From: Rapana venosa
Taxonomy: Eukaryota > Mollusca > Gastropoda > Neogastropoda > Muricidae
Assembly (NCBI GenBank): GCA_028751875.1
Contig: CM054138.1
Location: forward strand, 38,251,336 to 38,315,335
Reading direction: 5' to 3'
Length of the DNA: 64,000 nt
Positions 12,426 to 22,831 of this stretch are shown here, in pieces. The notes under the pieces are model-generated. The model was not told the DNA's origin. It saw only the letters and a program-made list of their open reading frames with translations, and did no database searches. Every line of letters starts with the position of its first letter. Position 1 is the stretch's first letter. Made by a program: the position numbers and the translations under genes.

Positions 12426-12929
12426 TGCTTACCTGGGAAAAGCGATGCCTGCCCACTGGCAAACCCTACCCCAAACTTTAGTAAGAAATTGTAAACAATT
12501 TTAAGAAAAAAGGAAGAATGACTGAGATCTTTAAGGGAAAAGTTGGTTAAAAAACTTATTTCCCAAAAAAAGAATATAAAACATGCATAAATTGAGAGCA
12601 ATAACAACAAAAGCCATGGCATCTCGAAACATTATATTTTACTCATTTAATTCGGCAGTATACAAAGTTAAATCAATTACATGAAGGTACGTTTTCCGAC
12701 ATCATTTAGATCAACATCGAGAACAGCTCATCCAACTGAACCATGCTCATCAGAAAGAAGCAAAGAAAAAGGGAAAAAACCAAACCCACCTACAACAACA
12801 CCACTAACAAAAAAAGACCCCCCCCCTTCCCCAATCCCTAAAAAAAATTAAGCATTTGTGAGGGGAGAAAAACAAAGACGCTTGGGAAGAATCGATTGTT
12901 CCATAAAGATTCTGTTGCTCTTTCACTAT
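12426..12929. other. No recognisable feature
   Basis: AT-rich, with short homopolymers. No coding or repeat signal. Confidence 0.45.
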
Positions 12930-13264
12930 TTAGGAAATTGCACAACCAATTGTAATGTATAATATCAATCTTCATTACTTCTGTCCCATCCGATATGTCA
13001 TGTCTGTTAGTCAAGTGAATCGCGATAGCTTTTACAGTTGGATAGTTACTTTAGAAGCGATGCGATCTAGAAATGAATTTGTGAACAGACTGATATATCA
13101 ATACGTTTATATCTATTGGAAAATCACGACTCCCTTTTAAGAGAAAATTAACTTTAATGTAAATTCTAGGAAGCTCAAAATACTGTTTTCACGTACTGCG
13201 TCACAACGAGGACAGAGTAACCGATAATGTTCTGCTGTTTCGTTTCCATTACCACATGTGCAGT
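12930..13264 (-). pseudogene. LINE 3' end: RT C-terminus with CCHC-like motif and 3' UTR
   Basis: The minus strand reads '[20 protein letters not shown]' (a C-x-C-x8-H-x4-C arrangement typical of jockey/L1-like RT C-termini). A frameshift near 13141 is followed by 'FPIDINVLIYQSVHKFI' and a stop at 13051. Sequence down to about 12930 is a plausible 3' UTR. It is truncated abruptly at 13255-13265, where a plus-strand LINE fragment begins. The remainder of the element is absent. Confidence 0.65.
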
Positions 13265-13676
13265 GGAGACATGGAGGACAACAAAGACCACCATCGAGAA
13301 AGTGCAGACCTTCATCAACAGCTGCCTGAGACGAATCCTCCAGATCCACTGGCCCGACACCATCAGCAACGCAGACCTGTGGCAACGTACCAACCAGCTG
13401 CCAGCCGAGAATGAAATTCAGCGCAGGAGATGGAGATGGATCGGGCACACCCTGAGAAAGCCAGCCAGCAACATCACAAGGCAGGCACTATCATGGAACC
13501 CCCAGGGAAAACGAAAAAGAAGAAGGCCAAGAAACACCTGGCGACGTGACCTTGAGGCAGAAACCAAGGGGATGGGTTTATACCGGGAGACAGCTGGAGA
13601 GAATAGCCCAGGACAGAGGACTCTTGGACTTTTTGTCGCGGCCTATGCTCCAGGGGATGAGGGCCAAGTAATTTAG
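13256..13676 (+). pseudogene. SR2-like RTE LINE, C-terminal fragment
   Basis: The frame reads '[20 protein letters not shown]', then '[14 protein letters not shown]', '[14 protein letters not shown]', '[15 protein letters not shown]' and '[14 protein letters not shown]'. This order is the conserved C-terminal end of SR2/SjR2-type RTE ORF2 proteins. The last 35 codons are frameshifted. It is 5'-truncated immediately after the RT domain and sits head-to-head with the minus-strand LINE end before it. No target duplication was found. Confidence 0.8.
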
Positions 13677-13689
13677 AAAGTTCATATCA

Positions 13690-15515
13690 AAAATTCAGGT
13701 CACTCTTTCCCAAAGGGCGCAGGCGACAAGGGAAATCACTGTTTTTTTCCCTGTCCCCAAGGAGGTACAACAGCGCCATAAAGCAGATAGGTCATGTTTG
13801 AGAGCACTCAGGGAGTTGCTAGTTTTAACAGCATCTTGCAGAGAGTTCAGAGGACAGTGGTAGAAGGGAGAAAAGATTTTCGTTATTTTTCGCTGTTACA
13901 TTTGACTGTCTTTCATTCCAAAGGTCTACGTCTATGGATTATTTTCTGAAACAAGGCCCGTTACAAAAAACAGGAAAAGTGTTCTTGAGAGAATGGGGCT
14001 AAATCTGAAAAGGCAATCTGACCAAAAGATTTAGTGTTTGTTCGAGGTATTTGGAAGAGAAGTGAACTTGATCAGAGTTGTCGTTTAGGTAAGTATAAGC
14101 TGAATCGGCTCAGCAACATAATCTGGGGATACACCTATGACGATGTTAAAGCTTATAGTGGGGATTTTATACTGAATACGTGTATAAATAGATAGCGAGT
14201 GGAGTGAAGACCAAATTGGGGCCGTATGATGTGTCTTTTGGGCTTGTTGAAGATTCTGTTTCTGGACAGCCACGATCAAGTTTTAATAGGACAAGGGAAC
14301 AGGCCAGAGTTTGTGCTGCTCGAAATGAAAGCAAATGTCGGATGAAACTAATTTGACGACGTTGAAAATAAGCCCTTTTACGAACAGTGTAGACATTCAG
14401 GGATGTCTGCTGTCGCCGACACTGTTTAACATTTTCCTCGAACGCATCATGACTGACGCCTTGGAAGACCACACAGGCACAGTCAGCATTGGAGGGCGAA
14501 CAATCACCAACCTCAGGTTTGCCGATGACATTGACGGTCTGGCAGGAAATGAAGAGGAACTGGCCAACCTAGTGAAGCAACTGACGAAATATCCTCACGA
14601 TACGGCTGGAAATCAGCGCCGAGAAAACCAAGCTCATGTCAAACAGTGCCCAGCCATCACCACCAAGATCACTCTCAGCGGAAAAGAACTGGAGACAGTT
14701 GACCATTTCAAGTACCTTGGAGCCATCATAAGTGAGGAGGATCGAAGACCGAAATCCTAGCAAGAGCGGCACAAACAGCAGCAGCAATGGCAAGACTGAA
14801 GACCATATGGAAAGACAGAAACATCCCTCTCGGAACCAAGGTAAAGTTACTAAACGCGCTAGTCACCTCAATCATGCTTTACGCATGTGAGGCATGGACA
14901 CTGAATGCAGACCTACAAAGGAGGATCCAAGCAGTAGAAATGAGATGCCTCAGAAGGCTCCTTGGCATCTCATACAAGGACCATGTTACCAACAATGAAG
15001 TCCGCAGAAATATCACTCAACAAGTGCGGGACTATGAAGACCTACTGACCACGGCGAAAAAGAGGAAACTCAGATGTATGGCACGTAACACGCTCAGAAG
15101 GACTTGCAAAGACCATCCTGCAAGGAACAGTCCAGGGGAAGAGAAGACGGGGCAGACAGAGGAGAAAGTGGGCCGACGACATCCGTGATTGGACAGGGGA
15201 GGACTTCAGTGTCACCCAGGCACTCGCCCACGACCGCGCTAAGTGGAGCCAGCTGGTCCACCGTTCGTCCACCATGCAGCGCCCCTACGACCCTTGCGGG
15301 TTACGGGACCAGTGAACAGTAGACATTCTGCCGCATTGAAATACTGGAATCAAGTGTCACACCAAAATTTTTCACAGTTGAGATACACTTTATATCTGTC
15401 TTCACTTATGCGGGTGAAAGAAGGAAGCATACATCTTGATTGAAGAGATAACCATGGCTTTAGATTTGCTATCATTTAACTGCAGTGAATCCATGACTTG
15501 ATATCTGATGGGGTG
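13690..15515 (-). pseudogene. Antisense CR1/jockey-like LINE split by a nested LINE
   Basis: The 5' part (15515-15313) reads 'MDSLQLNDSKSKAMVIS' and then 'TVKNFGVTLDSSISMRQNVY'. The 3' part, from 14400 downward, continues 'NVYTVRKRAYFQRRQ', 'FIRHLLSFRAAQTLACSLVL', 'SLHSLSIYTRIQYKI', and a degenerate C-terminal end near 13800 ('PLNSLQDAVKTSNSLSALK'). The two parts join in the correct order once the plus-strand element at 14401-15312 is removed. Frameshifts lie at about 15400 and 14300-14200. It meets the plus-strand ORF1p frame head-to-head at about 15510. Confidence 0.75.
14401..15312 (+). pseudogene. RTE-like LINE family 2, nested 5'-truncated insertion
   Basis: It starts inside RT motif B ('GCLLSPTLFNIFLER') and keeps motif C intact ('NLRFADDIDGLAG'). 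'FKYLGAIISEE' follows, then after a frameshift (about 14760) 'TIWKDRNIPLGTKVKLLNA', 'LYACEAWTL' and 'CLRRLLGISYKDHVTNNEVR'. Further frame changes lead to 'RRRKWADDIRDWTG' and a C-terminus ending 'RPYDPCGLRDQ' at about 15312. It is flanked by an imperfect direct repeat: 'gaacagtgtagacattcag' (14382-14400) and 'gaacagtagacattctg' (15314-15330). Only about the last third of ORF2 was copied, typical of incomplete reverse transcription. Confidence 0.85.
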
Positions 15516-16445
15516 GGAAGGTCCTGAAAAAGACAAGCAGCAAACAGAGGTGCAGGCTACTCCGACATATTTATTTGGAGTTTTGACTGGCATACAGGAT
15601 TTTTCCAGCCGATTTGACTCGGTCAACAATCGGCTGGACTCTCTCAGTGTCTCTGTGGAAGAGGAAAATGAAGTACTGAAACAGCAGAATGAAGAACTGT
15701 TAGGTCCGACTCGGAAGGGAGGTTAGATGACCTTGAAGGAAGGTCAAAAAAGAATTATTTTATCTTAAATGGACTAAGGCGTCAAACATCATTGCTAGAA
15801 ACTTGGAATAAATGTGAAAAGCTTGTCCACGATGTCACAACCAGCTGAAAATTGAAGGAAATGTTGAATCTGAACGTGTGCACCGCCTGCACAATGATCC
15901 AAACTCACCCATCATCGCATGTTTCTCACAACTCAAAGACAAGTAGTGTGTACAAAAAGGTGAAGAACAGCAGTGCAGGGAAAGCAGTTTTCACTGGGGA
16001 AGATTGCTCCAAAAGAGTTCGGGATGCTCGCCGCCAACTGCTGCCTTTTCTGAAAAAGGCGAAGTCAAAAAGGAAACATGCCTCAATGAGGTATGACTGT
16101 CTTGTGATCGACGATAAGTCTTTCGTGTACAACACAGCTTCACAGGGACTAAAAAAGGAAATGGTAAAGGTGTCCCATAACCTATGTGGTCATAGGGAAG
16201 CAAGGCGTCAGAAACCTCAACTTCTCTTGGGGCCAGCATATTGAAGGCGTCGCCCATCTCCTCTCAGTCGCTGCTTTACCTTCCCTGACCTTAAAGAGGA
16301 CAGGTACCCATAATTATTACAGCTGGATGAACTGGGGAACTGTACTGAAGCCAAGGCGCACAAACGGTCACCAAGGGACTAAAAGGACGACAGCAAAAAT
16401 GAAAGTCTGGCCGGCCCAAATTTCCTAGGAGAAAGATTTCCGAAT
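15508..16445 (+). pseudogene. L1-like ORF1p (coiled coil plus RNA-binding C-terminal domain), interrupted by a SINE
   Basis: The first frame (15508-15726) has a heptad-like coiled coil: 'FSSRFDSVNNRLDSLSVSV'. After frameshifts, 'RLDDLEGRSKKN', 'FILNGLRRQTS' and 'ERVHRLHNDPNSPI' resemble the RRM region. The frame ending at 16160 gives 'GEDCSKRVRDARRQLLPFLK', 'KHASMRYDCLVID', the signature of the L1 ORF1p (transposase_22) C-terminal domain. A SINE sits at 16160-16372, after which 'RTTAKMKVWPAQIS' can complete the reading. The protein would bind LINE RNA. Several frameshifts make this copy inactive. Confidence 0.75.
16160..16372 (-). mobile_element. SINE-1 copy inserted in the ORF1p, with target duplication
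   Basis: The reverse complement runs from 'ggtgaccgtttgtgcgcctt' through 'ggtcagggaaggtaaagcag', 'gagatgggcgacgcc', 'caatatgctggccc' to the tail 'cccctatgaccacataggtt' and 'atgggacacctttacc'. The tRNA-like head is missing. The flanks 'agggactaaaaaagga' (16144-16159) and 'aagggactaaaagga' (16373-16387) look like a 15-bp target duplication. Confidence 0.8.
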
Positions 16446-16559
16446 GTTCTTCTTCATCCCTGCCTTTTACTGTGTCAAATAAAAAGACAGATGATACACA
16501 TACACAGAAGACACACAATTGCAACATACACAGTCTTTCTCAGATCATGATGTGAAATA

Positions 16560-17110
16560 TTGAAGGTTTGGAAAGAAAACTGGTTTGTCATTCAAGTATT
16601 TTTGTCAAAAGTTTAAAATGTTTACATTTTGTGAAGTATGGTTATGCGGTAAAAGTGCAATTTGAGAGTGCGTTCTCAATTATACAGCATTTTTCTCTCC
16701 GACTGAACGACTAAAAGGGGACGTGGCATGGTGCATTCATTAAGAGTATATCACAAGTGGAAAGGACGGATACTGGAAAAGGCAAAGGAATGTGTTTTTC
16801 TAAAAATGAGTGGATAGGTTTTCAACTCTCCTTCTGACATTCTTGCATGTGTTGTCTATTTAGCCCCAGAACGCTCAGTAATATATAATGAAAACAACAT
16901 AGAAGGATGTGATATTCTCAGATCTCCCATGGGTATTATGTAAAGACTTAAATGCCCGCACCGGTAATCTTTCTGATGCTGACACAGAATATGGTGTTGA
17001 TGATTTAAACCAGTTGTCGGGCAATACGACACTGGTTAGCCGTAAATCAAAAGATGGAAGTGTAAATATGTTTGTTGGATTTGTGAAAGGGAATTTGGCA
17101 ATTTTGTAAA
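16560..17110 (+). pseudogene. LINE AP endonuclease domain fragment, start of ORF2
   Basis: In frames that change near 16870, the text reads 'VVYLAPERSVIYNENN' and then 'CKDLNARTGNLSD', matching the GDFNARTG catalytic block of LINE APE endonucleases, followed by an open frame to 17109. The G-D of GDFNAR reads C-K, so a catalytic acidic residue is lost. Position and strand suit it as ORF2 of the element whose ORF1p lies at 15.5-16.4 kb. RT sequence is not detectable downstream. Confidence 0.65.
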
Positions 17111-17689
17111 GGGAAAACACAGAGCGAAAAGGAAACAACTTGCATTACAACATGGCACAGTATTGTTATTCATTTTTTCATTTTCTTTTTTAAAGTAAAA
17201 GCAGTAAACCCATTTCTTTCCCCCTAGAACTAATGAAGAAAATGTGAAAAAAAAGAAAAAATGCAAATGTATGTGTATATCTAAGTTGGAAACGCACACT
17301 TAATTCCTGAAGGGAGAGGCATGTTAGAGTAATGTGCATTACCCCCATGATCATTTTGGGGGTTTCGAATCTTTTTTCAAAGGTTTTTCCTCTAGTTATA
17401 ACATCTTGCCAACTTTAAAAACACTTCCCGTTTTTTGGGAAGAAAAGGCCCATTGTCCGGGGGGAAGGGAAAAAAAATTGACAAATTGCATCCCAAGGGG
17501 GATTTTTAAAAAAAAAAGACACAAATCTTTTTTATTACCCTCGAAATAAAAGAAAGAATGATGAACAAGATGTTTTTGTAAGGGTTACAACACTTTTGAT
17601 AAAATTTTACACTTCGTTTTAACACAAAAGTAACAAAGAAAGGAGGGATTTTACATCTAAATTTTTCGACTTTTGATAGCGTTGAATTT
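17111..17689. other. AT-rich, homopolymer-inflated sequence
   Basis: No similarity recognised. Long A/T runs begin here and continue to about 22.8 kb. Confidence 0.4.
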
Positions 17690-18130
17690 GAATTTTTAAA
17701 AATTTCTGCTGCTACATGGTAAAATTTCATGACTGCTTTGATGGGTTTAATTTTTTTTTTTGCGCTACAGGAAAAAAGGTTAAATTTTTTATTTCGCTGC
17801 TCTGGTAAGATTTCAGACGGGGGGTTGAAAAGTTAAATTTTTATTTCTGCTGCTACAGGGTAAGATTTAGACTGGGGTTGAAAAATTAAAATTTTTATTT
17901 CTGGCTAATGGTAATATTCATACTAGGGTTGATAATTTAAAATTGTTATTTTTGCTACGGGGGTAAAATCATGACTAGGGTTGATAGTTGAAAATTTTTT
18001 ATTTCTGCTGCTACAGGGTAAGATTCCATAGGGGGGTGATGGTTAAATTTTATTTTTTGGCTACAGGTAAGATTCCATCGTGGGGTTGATAGGTTGACTT
18101 TTTTAGTCTGCGTACGGGAAAATTTCCCAG
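17690..18130. repeat. About 53-bp degenerate tandem repeat, 8 copies
   Basis: The words 'tttctgctgctaca', 'gggtaagatt' and 'ggggttgata' recur at about 17705, 17755, 17800, 17850, 17905, 17955, 18003, 18055 and 18103. Unit length varies between 48 and 56 because homopolymers differ. Confidence 0.8.
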
Positions 18131-18379
18131 ACGCGCATGCAAAAGGGAACGCAGCGTTGAATGGGGAACACTTAGAATTTTTAAATTTTTCGGGTCAGAC
18201 AAAGGGTATACTGAGCCTTATTGTTTTTTTTTATTTCTAAACTAGAAAAAAGCTCCTAGATCTATACACAATGGAACGGGAACCCTGAGGTTAAGTGATC
18301 ATTTGTGATCTGTGGGCCCGGGTTTTTGATTCTTGTCCAAAAAGTCATTCGGGGAAAATATAAACCGGGGGGGGGGGCC

Positions 18380-18445
18380 CCTGGCGAAAGACCAGAACAT
18401 CTTGCGCACCGTTAAAACCCCTCCGCTTTTGGGAAGATAGCCATT
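18380..18445 (+). mobile_element. SINE-2 body fragment
   Basis: 'cagaacatcttgcgcaccgt' followed by 'aaaacccctccgcttttggg' matches the core of the SINE-2 copies at 21.6 and 54.5 kb. Head and tail are missing. The preceding 250 bp hold nothing else I recognise. Confidence 0.5.
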
Positions 18446-20299
18446 GTGTGCCCTTGGAAGGTGACAAAATTACACAATGCACACACATCGTCAGAGGAAT
18501 AAACACCGCCATGGATACCAATGACACTTGGCCCCCCTGCGATACAAAAGAGCACGAAAAACCCGGGCTTCCCCAAAAAAATACCGGGAGGCCCAAAAAT
18601 CTTGTGAAAATCAAGTTTAAAACCAAGAGAAGTGGATCATGATCAAAGAATGAGATCGAAAAAAACAGAAAGGGGCAACAGTAAAAGGGGATACGACCCC
18701 TGAAGAACTCCCAAAACACTTCAAACCAAAACATCAGATTGAAGACACCCGGAAAATCCTCACGAAAGCTCAGCTGCATTGAACAGGGGGTCTGAGTATT
18801 GTCAAAAAATGTACAAAAACCCAAACAACCCGACAAGAGCAAAAAAAGAAAGCACAACATCAAAAGACCCGCGCCCTTAACCCATATGGGGAAAAGCCAT
18901 CCCACTTACCTAGGGAAATCCCCGGAGCAGACAAATACCAGCAACTGCCTGCTGGTGGCAAAACAGTCACACACTTTTACAGCTATCTGAAAGATTTTGG
19001 GGGGGCAAAACAGTGCCCAAAAAATGGGCACAAACACTCATCATACCCCCGCCCCAAAAGGGGAATTTACGGGCCCAATCCAAAAATAGAAAAAATCAGC
19101 CTCACACCCCCACAAGATCATGCCAAAATTGTTTGAATCGACCAAAAGGAGGGAAAGAAACACCTTTCGAGGAAAAAGCTGGTTTAGGGGAGGGAGGGGC
19201 ACAAAGAACAGATTTTTAAATGCCCATCCCGATGGAAAAAAATCTTCAACATCAGGAGACCTTTTTACAACTTTTGCTTCAGAAGGCTTTTGACAGAAAT
19301 GGAGGAAGGGCCCGTGGGGCAGGTTTCCCGAATGTTTGGCATTGAGAAAAAAGGGAAAACCCTTTAACAAATACAACACTAACCGTGCAGTCCCTTTAAC
19401 AATCAGGTCGGGGACTACTTCAAAAAACAGTTGGGGGGGCCCCAAAGGTGCCTGTTTCCCCAGTCCCCGTTTATCGTTTTTTGGAAAAAATTATGAAGAG
19501 ACCCTCCCCGACTTCCACTCTACCCTTGGGGGAGACCCCTCAAAACTTGCGTTTGCCCAGACATTTTACCTCATGGGCGGAATAAAAACAAACTGCAAAT
19601 CTTACGCCAACTTGAGAAAGAGCGGGCATATGGGATGGGGTGAGTCGGGGAAAATAAAGATTGGACACACAGCAACGCCCCTGCTAAAATTTTAAAGAAC
19701 GGCCACAACTGGGGGAGTAACGCTTTTTTAAAAACCTTGGCGCTACACCAAAGGCGGGATGACGACAGAAACAAAGTCAGATACCAGGCAACACTTCCAT
19801 ACAAAAATCACCCCCTATGGGAAAAATAAAGAGATCATTTCTCAAACCATAAAACCCCAAAGCCCAATTCAGATACTCGTACGGAAGTCAACCCGGAATT
19901 TACTCTGAAAAGAAAGCGAATCCATCATTTTAAACAAAATCCATAGAAAAAAGCTGGGCATATCCCGCAAGAACGAAAACCAATGAATTTGTCAGAGTCA
20001 AATAACACGGCTGGCAGGTCCACGGGAAACCCCCTTCTCACCATCGTAAAAAAGAAAAAGCTGCATGGTTTGGCCACGTCACCCGCCCCAACACTCTCCC
20101 AAAAACAGTATTACAGGGAACACTCGAAGGGGGCAGAAAGAGGGGAAACAGAACAAGTCATGGAGGGGACAACATCAGAGAATGGACCAGGATGAATGAC
20201 TCGGCACTACTGCGCAGAGCCGAGGACCGAGATGGATGGAGGAGGCTTACCACAGCATCGTCTTTCGTGTCTCCCACACGACCGCCAAGGTCACGGGTC

Positions 20300-20330
<31 letters not shown>

Positions 20331-20335
20331 ACACA
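18446..20335 (+). pseudogene. RTE-like LINE family 1, copy 2, with (GAT)n 3' end
   Basis: A decayed ORF2. 'WAQTLIIPPPQKGNL' lies before RT motif A (about 19020). Motif A is recoverable as 'LQKAFDRN' (19280). The 'SGTTSKNSWGGPKG' block stands for DYFKTTVGVRQG (19400), and 'LAFAQTFYLMGG' replaces FADDIDLMGG (19545). The C-terminal run 'CQSQITRLAG', 'KKKLHGLATSPAPTL', 'NKSWRGQHQRMDQDE' leads to a clean 3' end from about 20190 that closely matches copy 3 at 37.6-37.8 kb. It ends in (GAT)n at 20298-20330. Most of the body has inflated homopolymers, while its last 150 bp do not. Confidence 0.75.
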
Positions 20336-20450
20336 CTGGGACTCGATGAAAAAAATTACACGAGTGTTTATTCCATTATCCTCAAAATATGATGATAATA
20401 ATAATGTTGATGGTGATGATGATGATGGTGATGATGATGATGATTTAAAA
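20281..20450. repeat. (GAT)n and (GATGATGGT)n tracts
   Basis: The first GAT run is the LINE 3' tail; the second (20390-20445) is separated from it by about 60 bp. Acidic poly-D frames here are artefacts. Confidence 0.95.
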
Positions 20451-20489
20451 AATTAAATAAAACTCAAAGCATAGATCTATTTCGCGAGC

Positions 20490-21480
20490 GACTTGGAATA
20501 CTTTTACTTATGTATGCATGTGATATTGCTTTGGTTTCAGATTTAGTTGTAGACTTGCAGAAAAAGATCAATTGTTTGGAAAACTAATGTTAATAAATAG
20601 GGACTTTCTGAAAATATGGACAAAACTAAAGTAGTTGTCTTAAAAATGGTGGATTTTTTAAAAAGTCAGAAAAATTGTTTCTCAGGAAAGCAAATTCAAG
20701 CAGAATCTAGTTCTAATTATCTGGGTGTAGTTTTTGGCTCAACATTGAACAAGACAAAATGTGTCGAAAATCTCTCTCGCATTGAAAGCTGTCGCTTGTA
20801 TCAAAAGATGGTATTTCAGTTTAAAGAATCTTCCAGCATCTATAGCTTGTTAGCATTTTGATACAAAGGTCTATGGTTCTGAAATTTGGGGTTTTCCGCA
20901 ATAAAATCACATTAAAAAAGACATGAAAAAATCTGAAAAAAGGTCCTGGGGTCGGCAGAGATGTTAAAAATACCATTTGCCTCGGCGATTATGGTCGATA
21001 CCTTTTTGTTGACATTTAGGGGCATTTTTGGGGATATACCTAATGTTTTTGTCATAGTACCCCCGAAAATTGTTGCAATACATAAGCAGGGAGAAAAAGG
21101 GGAAAACGATTTTAAAAATTTCATCCCCCCTTTGGTTATTTTTGGGACAGCAGTTTGTGGTAATTCTTCATCCTTCAAAAAGGGAATTTAAATAAACGAG
21201 TATGGATTGTCCCCAACAAAAGGGGTGTTTCCCAATCGCATCCCATTTAGTTACGACCCGTTATTTGTAGATACGCTATGTATGAAAAAGTAAATTTTAG
21301 AATATCAAAGGCGGTTTTTTTATGGGTAAAAAAAGATTAACTTTTGAGGGAATTTCACGCTTGGAAAAACCAATTACCGACCCATTAGTCAAACGTGGAG
21401 GGCCCAACAAATCGAAGATATTTGTCGCGTTTTGTTTGTTGAAAACAAGAAGAAAATGTATTTGAAATTACGTTTCCCGT
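20490..21480 (+). pseudogene. LINE RT motif C to C-terminus, decayed
   Basis: 'YACDIALVSDLVVDLQKKIN' at about 20515 is a degenerate motif C (FADD changed to YACD). 'MDKTKVVVLK', 'SNYLGVVFGSTLNKTKCVEN' and 'LSRIESCRLYQKM' (20616-20861) follow, matching the thumb region of a LINE group common in marine invertebrates. A weak continuation to about 21480 includes 'LTFEGISRLEKPI'. No endonuclease or earlier RT is present. The second half lies in homopolymer-inflated sequence. Confidence 0.65.
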
Positions 21481-21534
21481 GGGGAGCCCGGGTGATTAAG
21501 TATGGGGACCTAAAATTTGAATTTGTTTCTTGCA

Positions 21535-21720
21535 ACCCCCACCCCCCAAAAGCCCTTTTGGATAAGAATATAAACCCAAGCCCATGCAAGAACGCACGCA
21601 GAACACTTCCCCAAACGTTAAACCCCTCCGCTTTTCAAAAGAGTAGGTCGTGGGAGGGATAAAAAATTTTAGGGGGGGGTGAGGAAAAAAACCCCCCCAC
21701 ATGAGGGCTTATTCCTACCC
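21535..21720 (+). mobile_element. SINE-2 body copy
   Basis: 'cttttggataagaatataaa', 'acgcacgcagaacacttccc', 'cgttaaacccctccgctttt' and 'gagtaggtcgtgggagggat' follow the same order as in the fuller copy at 54.3-54.6 kb. The tRNA-like head is not recognisable. Confidence 0.6.
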
Positions 21721-22831
21721 TAGAATAAAAAAAAAAATGAAAAACACACACACAATTTCCCCCTAGTCTGTGTATAGAAGATAGTTTTAAAAACATTTTA
21801 AAATGTAAAATAAATCATTTTTTTTTGATGTGCTGTTTTTCTCCGGCAAAAGGAAACAAAAGGTAAAAAAAAAACGTGAAATGAAAAATGACAATTGAAA
21901 CGGGTTTTAAAGTTTGAAGTAGGCATTGTTTTTGCTGGAATTGGCATAAATTTTGATAGAGTTTTTTTTTGGGTGCAACTTAAGGGGAACCTACCAGTCA
22001 AAGGAGGGGTTGGGTTTCAAAGTGATCATCAACTCCCCCATGTGAAGCGGACAGGGGGGGACGTTTGAAAGGGTTTGGGGATTTTTTTTGTTTTTGTTTC
22101 TGTTTCAATAATCTTTAAATTTACAAATTTTCCCCAAAAAACTAGAGCCATATTGTAAAGGGGGACATTCCCAAACCTCTTCTCTGTTCTCTCACCCTCT
22201 TCTCTCTCTCTTTCCTTTTTCTTGCCAAAAACGAAAAGAATTTTTTTGGGTGTAATACAGAATTTCACAAAAAATTTCCTTTTTTTTTTTTTTAAACAAT
22301 CTATACAGTGTGACCACACCATAGGGTTGTGTGTTTTTGGTTGTGGTTTTTGTGGTTTAGAGTTGAAAAAAGACAAGACCCCGCATGCTGAAGTTAACCA
22401 TTTTTATTTTGTGGTAGTTTGCTCATTCAACTGAAACAAGCTTGGCGAGTGAAACGAGAGTTTCACTGATTTTTTTGTTTTTTCATTTCATCCGAAATTT
22501 TTTCCCGCTCTGTATTTGTAATCTTTTATAAAAATTTCAACTTTATCTAGTACTCTGGGGGGCCCTTTAGAAATAGGGCCTTTTTTTTACAGTCGAAAGA
22601 ATTTGTTTTTTATTCATTTTTAAAAATTCTACTCCCCCTTAAAAAATTCCTGTTTGGTTTGAAGAATTTATTTTTTAACACTGTGTTTTAAAAATTTTGA
22701 ACGGCAGACAGTGACTTTTCTTTTTTCTTCCATATTTGTCATTAATGATCAGGGTTTTTTTCCTGGTTTTTTTCCCTTTCACATTTGAACACTTCATTCA
22801 AGAATTAACGACAAGCAGTTTGTAGCGGGAT
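21721..22831. other. AT-rich, homopolymer-inflated, no recognisable feature
   Basis: Short frames only. Nothing defensible on either strand. Confidence 0.45.

Noticed and set aside
18345..18905. 186-residue minus-strand hydrophobic protein
   Set aside because: It lies antisense to the RTE-like copy and its composition reflects homopolymer inflation.
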